From the NCBI GenBank assembly GCA_003024985.2, contig PXIH01S0022502.1: 10,674 bases of DNA; one strand, given 5' to 3'. The notes below the pieces were generated by a model, which saw only the letters and a list, made by a program, of their open reading frames with translations, made no database searches and was not told the DNA's origin. This DNA comes from Euperipatoides rowelli. Lineage: Eukaryota > Onychophora > Udeonychophora > Euonychophora > Peripatopsidae. This document shows, in pieces, positions 1 through 6,572 of this stretch; position 1 is the stretch's first letter, and each line of letters opens with the position of its first letter. Made by a program: the position numbers and the translations under genes.

Positions 1-1
1 T

Positions 2-465
2 AGCAGAAAGCTAAATGCCGCGGAAAGGAACTATTCTGCCATGGAAAAAGAAGCACTTGCAATTGTGTACGCGATGGCTCAATTTAAACACATCANGTAT
101 GGATATCGTACATTACTCCAGACTGATCATCATCCCCTCTCCTACATATTCAGCATAAAGGACACCAATTTATGTTTGGTGAGGTGGCTCCTCCAAGTGC
201 AAGATCACAACATCATAATAGAATATCAACCGGGGAAGTTTAACTATGTGGCCGATTGGCTGTCAAGAGCACACAGTGAGATGTTGCCTAATGTTTCTGT
301 GGCAGCAGGACAACTTAANAACCCCATTGATTTGGATAGAATCTGTCTATGTCAGGCGGAGGATGCCAAATGCAAAAGAATTTCTAAAGATATTGGCGAA
401 GNTAAAATTGACAAGGAATACATGGTGGATGAAGGGTTCATCTTAAGGAAGGTTTTCCTGATAGA
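2..465 (+). other. RNase H domain segment of gypsy pol
   Basis: The frame reads a typical Ty3 RNase H: a SRKLNAAERNYS-like entry, then EKEALAIVYA with the catalytic Glu, then YGYRTLLQTDHHPL with a catalytic Asp, then QPGKFNYVADWLSRA with the last Asp. The first catalytic Asp lies off the left edge. Family consensus at the end is VADALSR; here Ala is replaced by Trp. After the domain there is a linker (about 290-440) leading toward the integrase, and the frame ends at a TAG (491-493) after a frameshift. Two ambiguous bases fall in codons at 95-97 and 317-319, and a third at 401-403. Confidence 0.88.
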
Positions 466-468
466 CTT

Positions 469-640
469 CATGGATGGAAGTATAGGATATTAGTACCTGA
501 TAAATTGAAGCAAGAGGGGATGTCATCCTACCATGATGGTGTTGTGGGAGGTCATTTGTCTCACAACACAGGATGGAAAATTAAGCTTCTTTTCACCTGG
601 GAGGGCATTTGTACTGACATGTGATAAATGTCAGCAGAGG
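469..640 (+). other. Integrase HHCC zinc-finger segment, split by a frameshift
   Basis: In the frame of position 469 one reads WKYRILVPDKLKQEG, then a His pair at 532-534 and 553-555 (YHDGVVGGHLSHN). This matches the H2C2 integrase finger (Hx3-5H, then CxxC). The CxxC partner (LTCDKCQQ, Cys codons 620-622 and 629-631) lies in the next frame, so a shift of one base sits between about 575 and 612. The stretch normally carrying a Tyr-Trp-Pro-like motif is garbled there. A second small frameshift before 469 separates the finger from the RNase H frame. Confidence 0.8.
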
Positions 641-1025
641 AGCATGCCCAGGAATAAAATTCCCTTTCAACCTGTTAAGTCCCTCCCCCGAGCACCTATG
701 GAAAGGATGTCGGTTGACATTTTGNGGCCATTTATCCTGACCCAATGTTATAAATACATAGTTGTCTGGGTTGATCATTTTAGCCGCATGACTTTTGCCT
801 CTCCTATACGTAACATTGATGCTGAGACGATAGCTGAAAACTACAACATATAATCCTATAATCCTCAGGCAAATGGAGTCAAGGAAAGGGTAAATTCTAA
901 AATTTTGAGTGTTTTGGCCAAAATATGCAATGGCCAATATAACAAATGGGATCAAAATCTGCCGTTTGTTGTACAGAACTTAAATAACTCAGTCCACAGA
1001 AGCACGGGTGAAAGTCCTTTTTTTT
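641..1025 (+). other. Integrase catalytic core, internally deleted
   Basis: The core opens with PRAPMERMSVDIL, where the Asp at 716-718 is the first of the DDE triad. It continues YKYIVVWVDHFSRM and ends its first block with DAETIAEN. The next recognisable block, YNPQANGVKERVNSKI from 857, holds the triad Glu at 884-886. The segment that should lie between, with the second Asp (usual form HSDQG) and about 50 residues, is absent. A TAA at 851-853 and an 8-bp tandem duplication (TATAATCC, 849-856 and 857-864) sit at the join. The core then reads NLPFVVQNLNNSVHRSTGESP to a T8 run where the frame breaks. An ambiguous base at 725 lies in the codon expected to be Gly of the DILGPF-like motif. Confidence 0.85.
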
Positions 1026-1483
1026 ATCTTTCATGGTTTCGATCAAATCAATCCGATGGTACCTGTCAAAGGAAATGCTGAAGGGGATGACTCTGATAAT
1101 CATGAAATTATCACCCGTTTAATGGAGACTGTAAATGAGGCCAGAGATAGAGTTGTAGAACACTTAACTGAGTTGTCAAATTTTAACTGCAGCTCCAATA
1201 TCAAATATGTTAAGCTCAAGGAGTTCAACTAGGTGTTGTGCCTTGAGCCTACCAGCTATACTGGTAGGAACCGTAAGTTGAAGGAACGCTACAAGGGCCG
1301 TACAGAATCATAAGGTGTGGCACTGTAATATATCGCATAAGTAAAATGGGAAATGGTGAGAAGAGTAGAATTGTTCATGTAAACAAGTTGAAGCTGTACA
1401 AGCCCCGTTTGATTTTAAATGATTTGGGTAAATCTGCAAGTGAAGCAGAGGAAGACATTAGGAATTTTAAACCCCTGTGTTAG
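1026..1483 (+). other. Integrase C-terminal (GPF/Y-like) module, broken
   Basis: After the T8 shift the frame of 1026 reads GFDQINPMVPV, a helical acidic linker ending ETVNEARDRVVEHL, then KLKEFN, a TAG at 1230-1232, and EPTSYTGRNRKLKERYKG. This resembles the family's small beta domain (usual form R-S-x-K-L-x-P-x-x-x-G-P). A last frameshift gives VIYRISKMGNGEKSRIVHVN and KLKLYKPRL, the usual closing strand (RxVHVNRLKPY), and a 20-odd residue acidic tail to the stop at 1481-1483. Such modules help target or stabilise integration. No chromodomain is visible. Confidence 0.75.
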
Positions 1484-1573
1484 TTTTTTTTTTGTGCTCT
1501 TCTGGTGGTATCGACTCCTATCCCTTTTGACTTGTTTGTTGTCCGGTGATCACCTCGTTGTAGTGTTATCTCT

Positions 1574-1581
1574 AAGGGGGG
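1574..1581 (+). promoter_or_regulatory. Polypurine tract, plus-strand primer of the retroelement
   Basis: AAGGGGGG lies about 90 bases after the pol stop and directly before a sequence beginning TAACGG. In Ty3/gypsy elements the polypurine tract sits immediately 5' of the 3' LTR, which often starts TGTAACG or similar. Position and composition fit; the expected TG of the LTR appears changed to GG. Confidence 0.65.
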
Positions 1582-2500
1582 TAACGGATTTATTTATTTT
1601 ATTGTTTAACGGATAGTATTATAGTATACTGTTAATTCAGTATACTATAAATAAAATTTGTTTCCTCTTTCTCTTCCAAATTTTATCTTTTATTCTTTTC
1701 TGTTCACTTTGGGTTTGGTCTTCCCCACATTGATCTCTCCCTTGTTTTTATTTGAATTGGCTTTTACCACTTTTTGCAGCACTTATGAGATCTTTTAACA
1801 TGGTATTTGAAATTATCCGTCATAATTAGTTTTATCTGTTCTTTCCAAAACTTTTTTTAAGTTCTATTGATCTCGCTTACAATCCCTTGATTCTTGTAAT
1901 TTATTTCAAATTTACAATGTTTTGTCCATCTTTGTCATCATATGGTTTGTTGCTATGATTTTTACAGATGTTATTTATAGTAATTTATTTTTATATGATT
2001 TATAATTCATGCATAATTTTATCTTAATGAATTTGAATCTTGAGTTGTTTATTTTTTGTTGTCGATTTCTTTAAGTGTGTCAACTATTCGGTCCTCTCTC
2101 TAGTCAGTGATTGTCCCTCCTTTGTACGCTCCCCTTTTACTACAAATGTTGGCCTGTGTGGCCTCCCTTCACCGATATCCATTTTACCAGCGCTTTGTAA
2201 TTGGCTGTGCGTATTCTTGACCCCCCCTTCACTGACGTGAGACAGCAGAATAGATTGCGCATTTTATTGGATATGTTTTTCTTTATTAATATTGATTTGT
2301 AAATTAATTTGTTTCATTTTAGTTTTATAGTGTATTTTAAGCGTGAGTCAAACAAGTTCTATTGATTTGTCTAAGCCGTGGTCAGAACTTATTTGCCGTT
2401 TTGATTTTATTATTGAAATTAATGCCGTTGTCAAATAACATTTACATGATCGTAAAGACTTTTAGTTTTGAGCAGTGTAAGCATTGATCCACGTTATAAC
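1582..2500 (+). repeat. Presumed 3' LTR of the gypsy element, end unknown
   Basis: The start is inferred from the purine tract. The sequence begins with two copies of TAACGGAT (1582-1589 and 1607-1614), then a 13-bp hairpin and AATAAA. A long T-rich stretch follows, then a less AT-rich patch at about 2100-2260. The patch has ATTGG (inverted CCAAT) at 2200-2204, TGACGTGA (CRE/ATF-like) at 2233-2240 and another ATTGG at 2266-2270, all of which could be a U3 promoter. No second LTR copy is in the window, so length and R/U5 limits cannot be set; part of this may be host flank. Short ORFs inside (for example 2040-2240) look like chance. Confidence 0.45.
1619..1650. repeat. Perfect 13-bp inverted repeat (hairpin) in the LTR
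   Basis: TTATAGTATACTG (1619-1631) and its exact reverse complement (1638-1650) flank a 6-base loop TTAATT. The right arm runs into AATAAA at 1650-1655, a canonical polyadenylation hexamer. It could form an RNA stem next to the processing site or be a protein-binding palindrome. Perfect complementarity in an otherwise decayed copy is notable. Confidence 0.8.
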
Positions 2501-2602
2501 TTCAATTGAACAATATTGCTATTATTTTATCTCCAAAGCAGCTTCGAGTGGGCGCTCATCTACATTGTATCAAAAAGACATCTTCATTGTGCTGTCTGTC
2601 AC

Positions 2603-2708
2603 CCTGCTGTGTTGTGGTCATCTCTCCTCTCCACCATTGTTCTTTGCTCTCAACCTCTACGTGCATATCCGAAACCTTCACTCCGTATGTTGCAATGTGG
2701 GTAAATAT
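2603..2708 (-). other. Candidate coding exon (minus strand), function unknown
   Basis: This lies in a less AT-rich island (about 2530-2760). On the minus strand a good acceptor (CTGCTGATTTTGTAG, AG at 2710-2709) is followed by an open frame reading IFTHIATYGVKVSDMHVEVE and then SKEQWWRGEMTTTQQ, hydrophilic and protein-like. A weak donor (G|GTGACA, GT at 2602-2601) follows. Otherwise the frame runs on to a TGA at 2558-2556 and could be a last exon. The plus strand is open in all three frames here simply because this stretch is pyrimidine-rich, so the plus ORFs at 2484-2780 are weaker. I do not recognise a family; the QWWRGE piece recalls SH3 domains but that is not evidence. No partner exon was found. 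Confidence 0.22.
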
Positions 2709-3098
2709 CTACAAAATCAGCAGGAGTCAAAGCTGGCTCAACAACATCAAAAATTGAGTGAAATATCAAATATCAAATAGTAAATTGTCCAAAATTAGGA
2801 CTTTATTTTGTTCTCTTCCAATAATAAACAGGATTAGTAAATAAACAATACAATACCTGCAAAAATATGCGAGTGGGTTTCATGTGCAAAAGGACCGACA
2901 CTTATACGGATATAAAAATCAATGTAATGAGGAATCAGGGCTATTCAAGGAATTTTACCTTAATGACTTTTGGCTAATCTAATAATTCACCTAATGGCTT
3001 TTTCTCCATTCTTAATATAGAAAGAAATAATCTGATATGTGTTCCTGTCTTACTGAAATGTAAAGTTAAATCGTATAAACACAGTTCCCGTGTTCCAG

Positions 3099-3214
3099 CC
3101 TGTGATGGAAGTTTTTGTCTAAGTCACACATCGGAGTTTCCCAAGCATTTGTCAGTGGATGAGGTGACCCGGCACAGCAGCACACATGTTCCCAACATCG
3201 AGGAGCCGAAGCCA
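3099..3214 (+). other. Candidate coding exon (plus strand), function unknown
   Basis: The plus frame is open from 2978 to the TAA at 3248-3250, about 90 codons in AT-rich DNA, with no convenient ATG. Within it the 3099-3214 part is distinctly GC-richer and has an acceptor (TTCCCGTGTTCCAG, AG at 3097-3098) and a consensus donor CCA|GTAAGT (GT at 3215-3216). It reads LSHTSEFPKHLSVDEVTRHS followed by STHVPNIEEPKP, a hydrophilic, soluble-looking segment. The minus-strand frame over the same bases (3066-3260, rich in Cys, Trp and Leu) is less protein-like. The open frame's stop is supplied by the TTAA target site of the neighbouring MITE. I do not recognise the protein. Confidence 0.28.
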
Positions 3215-3250
3215 GTAAGTCTAGGCCTAGCAATAAATTGCAAACATTAA

Positions 3251-3479
3251 CCCTTTCCACTCCACATTAAAATTGCATTGATTCCATTCTTTTAAATCCC
3301 CTAATGTTAATTTTAGTTGATTTTTTTTAAATCATTTGCTATAATTAAAAAAATATATATGTTAGTCCCTTTGAACATAAATTTACTAAATTTAAGCATT
3401 TTTGAGGCTAATAATGATTGTTGAACTGATGAATTCTAAAGAAAAAATGTCAATATAACCGTCAGTGGAGTGGAAAGGG
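3251..3479. mobile_element. piggyBac-type MITE
   Basis: Perfect 15-bp terminal inverted repeats CCCTTTCCACTCCAC (3251-3265) and GTGGAGTGGAAAGGG (3465-3479) bound a 229-bp AT-rich, non-coding body. TTAA lies directly outside both ends (3247-3250 and 3480-3483). TTAA target duplication plus termini beginning CCC is the hallmark of the piggyBac superfamily. There is no transposase, so movement would need one supplied in trans. The intact ends suggest a fairly recent insertion compared with the gypsy copy. Confidence 0.88.
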
Positions 3480-3483
3480 TTAA

Positions 3484-4051
3484 ATCCTAGGTAAATTTTG
3501 TGAAATAAAACGACACAGTTAATAGTAAGGTTAAGAGTTTGACCACGCAAATGTTTAGTAAATAGTGCATAGTAGATTTAAATGAATTTGATTTTTTTTT
3601 GTTTATGTTTCATTTATAACTCAAACTTTCGTTAAATATTTTAATATTGACAGTAATTATTTAAATATGTTAATGAATTATACTTTTAAATTCATTACGG
3701 TCAATATGACCATAATAAAAAGTATGTTTGAGTAAATTCTTTGTGGCAGTGTGGTTATTCTTGGGCGGGTGCAAACGAAATGATAGATAGATAATTTATA
3801 TTTTTTTCCATGCGAACATAGTTTTTAATTTAATTGCAAACAATAATGTATAACGAAATTTCAGTTCCTTTAAATAATTTTGAGTTCTTTTTAAAATTAA
3901 TTTATGTCAGAGCGTTTATCTCATCTCTTTCACTTTAAAAGGTACGTGTACGGCTGTATAAGTTGCATGCCAAATCCATGTAACTAACGGGGTAACTTCG
4001 GTTATAACTATAGTCCTTAGTTGTTCTTGATTTATTTGTTTCCATTTATTT
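3484..4051. other. AT-rich stretch, nothing recognised
   Basis: No open frame, repeat pair or RNA gene that I can support. There are T runs near 3591-3600 and 3803-3808 and a GATA-like triple (GATAGATAGATA, 3782-3793). Confidence 0.6.
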
Positions 4052-4200
4052 AGATAGGATGTAGGCCTACTGCACTTAACATCAGAATCATTCCCAACAT
4101 AGAATACCTTTTAGCGCCGTTAAGAGATGCATTAAATGATAGAAATTCCCTAAAAGTTCAGAATAGTTTAGAATCAAATTACACGGTGATTAGGAAATAA
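4052..4200 (+). pseudogene. Short Ty3/gypsy reverse-transcriptase connection fragment
   Basis: The frame between stops at 4051-4053 and 4198-4200 reads NIRIIPNIEYLLAPLRDALN and then DRNSLKVQNSLES. In Ty3/gypsy pol the RT thumb/RNase H connection typically reads RRFIPN-x-A-x-x-LAPL-x-x-L followed by a variable loop and a Trp motif. The PN-x-x-x-x-LAPL-x-D-A-L pattern fits, but the Trp and the following helix are not recognisable. It lies about 2.6 kb right of the large copy and cannot be part of its normal order, so it would be a separate old insertion. Evidence is one motif only; chance cannot be excluded. Confidence 0.35.
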
Positions 4201-4640
4201 AAATAAATGGCCAACTTAAAGTAGGTAAATAACATACTACCGGGGAGCCCTCCTTCTACAAAGATAACCTTTAATTAGGTATGTCGGAGTAGTTGACCCT
4301 GGAGTAAACCGGAGTATGGCATAAACACCACATTCACTTTATAATTTTATTTGGCAAATATAAGAGGTGTAGGAACAAAATCAATAAAGTTTGAAATCTT
4401 ATACTTAACAAAAATTGGGGTTGTCTTTGTTTTTTTTCTTATTCTTTTTAAATGTTTAGTTAGGAGTGTGTTTGGCTGTAACCTTGATTTCTTGGACTTC
4501 AATGTAAGGTGCTGTCCAAGGGTTACAGTTAAACAGGAGACACAAATTTATCTAGTGTGATGTAGAAGACAAAAGAACAACAAGCCGGAGACCTCCTTCT
4601 GGTGAAACTTGGTTTAAATTAAAATTTTTACTCAAGTCAA
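4201..4640. other. Non-coding stretch with two imperfect short repeats
   Basis: A CCGG(GG)AG..CTCCTTCT word occurs at about 4240-4258 and again at about 4583-4598. An imperfect stem CTGTAACCTTG (4476-4486) / CAAGGGTTACAG (4517-4528) lies between them. The open frame 4351-4560 is rich in Phe, Leu and Val from T-rich DNA and looks like chance. Confidence 0.45.
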
Positions 4641-4643
4641 TTT

Positions 4644-4675
4644 TAAAGTGTCTAAGTGTGTGTTTAGACACTTTA
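4644..4675. repeat. Perfect 12-bp hairpin with a GT loop
   Basis: TAAAGTGTCTAA (4644-4655) and its exact reverse complement (4664-4675) are separated by GTGTGTGT. The right arm runs directly into a TA microsatellite. It may be a cruciform-prone site or a MITE remnant; no function is shown. Confidence 0.8.
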
Positions 4676-4693
4676 TATATATATATATATATA
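4674..4693. repeat. (TA)10 microsatellite
   Basis: Ten uninterrupted TA units directly follow the hairpin arm and are followed by CACTGTATAGG. Confidence 0.9.
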
Positions 4694-4744
4694 CACTGTA
4701 TAGGTCTATACGGTATAAATATATAGGCTACTGTATAACACACA

Positions 4745-4784
4745 CAGTAAAATCCCACCAGTTCGAATCCCTCCAGTCCGAAAA
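4745..4784 (+). mobile_element. pogo/Tigger-like transposon end (solo)
   Basis: The segment starts CAGTAAAATCCC and contains two copies of a CCAGT-x-CGAA unit (CCAGTTCGAA then CCAGTCCGAA) with TCC spacers. This layout, CAGT followed by two tandem ...CCGAA-type sites, is how many pogo/Tigger (Tc1/mariner superfamily) termini are built. The element would extend to the right, but I found no inverted partner end and no clear TA duplication, so it is at best a fragment. GTTCGAATCC also resembles a tRNA B-box, considered and rejected. Confidence 0.4.
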
Positions 4785-4805
4785 TAAATAAAAAATTAAG
4801 TCTAA

Positions 4806-4861
4806 TGGTAGGTCTGAGATCCAGATGCTAGAATACTACCGTCTGAATCACAGACCTACCA
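4806..4861. repeat. 11-bp inverted repeat, 34-base spacer
   Basis: TGGTAGGTCTG (4806-4816) pairs exactly with CAGACCTACCA (4851-4861). It may be a stem or the ends of a very small inverted-repeat element; no target duplication is clear. Confidence 0.7.
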
Positions 4862-4864
4862 ATA

Positions 4865-5095
4865 GGTTATATAGTAGATCACACTTGTGCTTAAACTGAA
4901 CATTTTTCAGGATTAATACTACTCCGACACAAATCATATCGGCTAACAGATATAGCCTAGGCTACAATACATAGGCTAAATGGTTCACCCAGTGAATACA
5001 TGGTCATAAGCAGGCCTACGACAATTTAATATAAAGTATACAATAACAATATCATTAGAATGAAATTAAATCTTTTCTGAAGCAAGCTAGGCTGT
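4865..5095. other. AT-rich stretch, no gene seen
   Basis: It contains several TAGGCTA/TAGCCTAGGCTAC-type words (about 4952-4980) and no coding or RNA signal that I can support. Confidence 0.5.
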
Positions 5096-5613
5096 ATGAA
5101 AATCGCAAGGAATGATACAATTGCCAACATAGCCTGCATTCATGAAGTAAACAAACACTTTGATGCCCACAGATCACACATATTTAGCAACACTGGTGAT
5201 CAAGTTTTACAGAATTGACCACAAGCCAGACACCATAGTAAGCCCAACATGTACAAAAGACTTTAAATTTTTTTTTTCCAAAGTGGGAAATGTATGCTAC
5301 AGAATTCAACCCACGTCAAATATAGGTAAAAAAAAAAAAGGCAATCAAAATAGCATGTAACTTACTGACTCCTCAGAAATTATATGATCGTCCCAATTTA
5401 GATCAACCAGCAATTATTATTCCACCAGACACAGAACATATTTTGATCCATATGACTATTGAGACTAACAAATATAAACTGCCTCAATCACCAGAACCAA
5501 TAGGCTACCTGGAGCACAAATCACACTTAGGTAACAAACCCAGAACATTAAAAACACTACCATGCCTGATCAGGGCTGCACTATTTAAGTCAAGAAGACA
5601 TGCATATATTTAA
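5096..5613 (+). other. A/C-rich region with three successive open frames, possible decayed coding DNA
   Basis: An ATG at 5096 opens 40 codons (MKIARNDTIANIACIHEVNK and on) to TGA at 5216-5218. The next frame is open 5160-5360. The third is open 5326-5613, reading LTPQKLYDRPNLDQPAIIIP and later SPEPIGYLEHKSHLGNKP. Frames two and three meet at an A12 run (5328-5339). In the third frame a good acceptor (CTTACTGACTCCTCAG, AG 5375-5376) and a TTAG|GTAACA donor (GT 5531-5532) bound a possible 154-base exon, 5377-5530. The region is poor in G, which lowers stop frequency, so open length alone is weak evidence. The residue mix in frame three looks protein-like, but I recognise no family and cannot tell coding remnant from chance. 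Confidence 0.22.
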
Positions 5614-5796
5614 GGATTATGAGACAGAATGACTTTGACATACTTAATATAGTATTAAATTTTTTTTAATTTTTGTTCGGCTCATTTTTTATTTTGTAAG
5701 TATTCATTGGGCAAAGTTGGGGGGCAAATGTAGGCATTAGCTTCCCTTATATAAAAACAGCCACCAGGGTGAAATGACTCATGAACAGACCATGAG

Positions 5797-5943
5797 ATGA
5801 AGCAGAGCCAAATGGAACATGGTTCTGAACTGTATCTGAAGAGACAATGGGAGAAGGGAAGGGGGAAGAGAGATTTGATAAAAATGTCCAAGTTGACAAA
5901 GAAGAGGAGTGCTTCTAAAAAATTATACTTAAAAAAAAAATAA
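5797..5943 (+). other. Purine-rich segment with a small basic ORF
   Basis: ATG at 5797 starts a 48-codon frame (MKQSQMEHGSELYLKRQWEK, then a Lys/Arg/Ser-rich tail) ending in TAA at 5941-5943. The DNA is purine-rich on the plus strand from about 5790 to 5910 and ends in an A run, so both the lack of stops and the Lys/Arg/Glu bias follow from composition. I see no homology and regard expression as unlikely. The opposite-strand frame (5682-5891) is equally unsupported. Confidence 0.15.
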
Positions 5944-6168
5944 AGTAACCTACTTAAATTCTTAATTTGACTCCCTATCTACAGGTTTGAGAACTAAAGT
6001 TTAATAGGATATAGCCTACAGTATAAATATTAAAATTTAGCACTAGTATGAATCATTTGTTCAAATTTCAGGTAGGGCCTATGAATTTTAAAAAATCAAT
6101 AATCAATGTAAACAGCTACCGTATATCAATTTTTATAATTTACGATAAATATTCTAAATAAAAAAAAA
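5944..6168. other. AT-rich stretch, nothing recognised
   Basis: There are A runs and one TAGCCTAC word; no frame, repeat pair or RNA gene stands out. Confidence 0.5.
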
Positions 6169-6176
6169 ATATAGGC

Positions 6177-6564
6177 CAACGGTGGTCAAATGCGGCACTT
6201 AGAGCCGCATGTGACTCTTCGTTGAGTTTTATGGGGCTCCCATTTCCAATGAAAATGAAAATTTAAATCCTTTATTTTTTAATTATTTTAGAACTTTATA
6301 AAAAGTTATTACGTTTTTGAAATAATTATTTTCTATTTTCTTTCTGTTAATTATATTTTCTTATACAATACATTTTATATGTGCTATGACTAGCACTTAA
6401 GACTTGTAGGCTATAGAATATGTAAATACTAATTAAATTAAATGAATTAAAGTTGAATTTGGGTATTTATTTAATACTAGGTATGTAATTATTACAGTTA
6501 TGGCTCTTTATAATTATGGAAACTGGATTCCGGCTCTCATTAACCTCATACGTGCCCACCCCTG
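6177..6564. mobile_element. Non-autonomous hAT transposon (388 bp)
   Basis: The same 8 bases, ATATAGGC, flank both sides (6169-6176 and 6565-6572), the size expected for hAT target duplications. The ends are imperfect inverted repeats: left CAACGGTGGTCA, right (reverse complement) CAGGGGTGGGCA, 9 of 12 matching. The right end fits the common hAT terminus CAGGGGTGGCCAA; the left end has drifted. A subterminal hairpin ATGCGGC/GCCGCAT (6190-6196, 6204-6210) and GAGCCG/GGCTCT words near both ends (for example 6485-6540) are typical of the family whose ends read TGCGGCTCT. The interior is AT-rich with no transposase. Confidence 0.85.
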
Positions 6565-6572
6565 ATATAGGC

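Larger units (their letters stand above)
2..1483 (+). pseudogene. pol: Ty3/gypsy pol remnant (RNase H and integrase)
   Basis: The reading enters from the window edge in the frame of position 2 and ends at a TAG at 1481-1483. In an active element this polyprotein part would degrade the RNA template (RNase H) and insert the cDNA (integrase). The frame changes at about 440-470 and about 575-612, at the T8 run 1018-1025, and again between about 1312 and 1330. In-frame stops lie at 851-853 and 1230-1232. About 50 residues expected between integrase segments are missing near 850. The ATG at 41 is an internal Met within the RNase H domain, not a start, because the conserved domain already reads through bases 2-40. 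No functional protein can be made from this copy. Confidence 0.88.
1..2500 (+). mobile_element. Ty3/gypsy LTR retrotransposon, 3' part, decayed
   Basis: Seen: the order RNase H, integrase zinc finger, integrase core, integrase C-terminal module, purine tract and AT-rich non-coding tail. This is the known 3' order of Ty3/gypsy elements (Metaviridae). In Copia-type elements the integrase lies before the RT. The 5' LTR, gag, protease and most of the RT lie left of the window. The right boundary is not visible: without the 5' LTR I cannot fix where the 3' LTR ends, so about 2500 is a guess based on the change of texture. The copy is dead, with several frameshifts, stops and an internal deletion. 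Four isolated ambiguous bases (96, 319, 402, 725) occur only inside this element. Confidence 0.85.

Noticed and set aside
593-1103. Minus-strand ORFs across the integrase region
   Set aside because: They are antisense shadows of the pol remnant; the plus strand carries the recognisable integrase motifs.
1419-1616. Plus ORF after the pol stop
   Set aside because: It runs in a different frame from the IVHVNKLKLYK ending, is T-rich and hydrophobic, and crosses the purine tract into the LTR.
2484-2780. Three overlapping plus-strand ORFs
   Set aside because: All three frames are open at once because the stretch is pyrimidine-rich; no motif is seen and the minus frame is more protein-like.
3066-3260. 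Minus-strand ORF rich in Cys, Leu and Trp
   Set aside because: It is antisense to the better-supported exon-like plus frame and runs into the MITE terminus.
4745-4784. tRNA or tRNA-derived SINE suggested by GTTCGAATCC
   Set aside because: No matching A-box upstream at the usual distance and no cloverleaf arms; the doubled CGAA units fit a transposon end better.
4282-4929. 12-base inverted pair TGTCGGAGTAGT about 650 bases apart as transposon ends
   Set aside because: Similarity stops after 12 bases, the flanks show no target duplication, and other features lie between.
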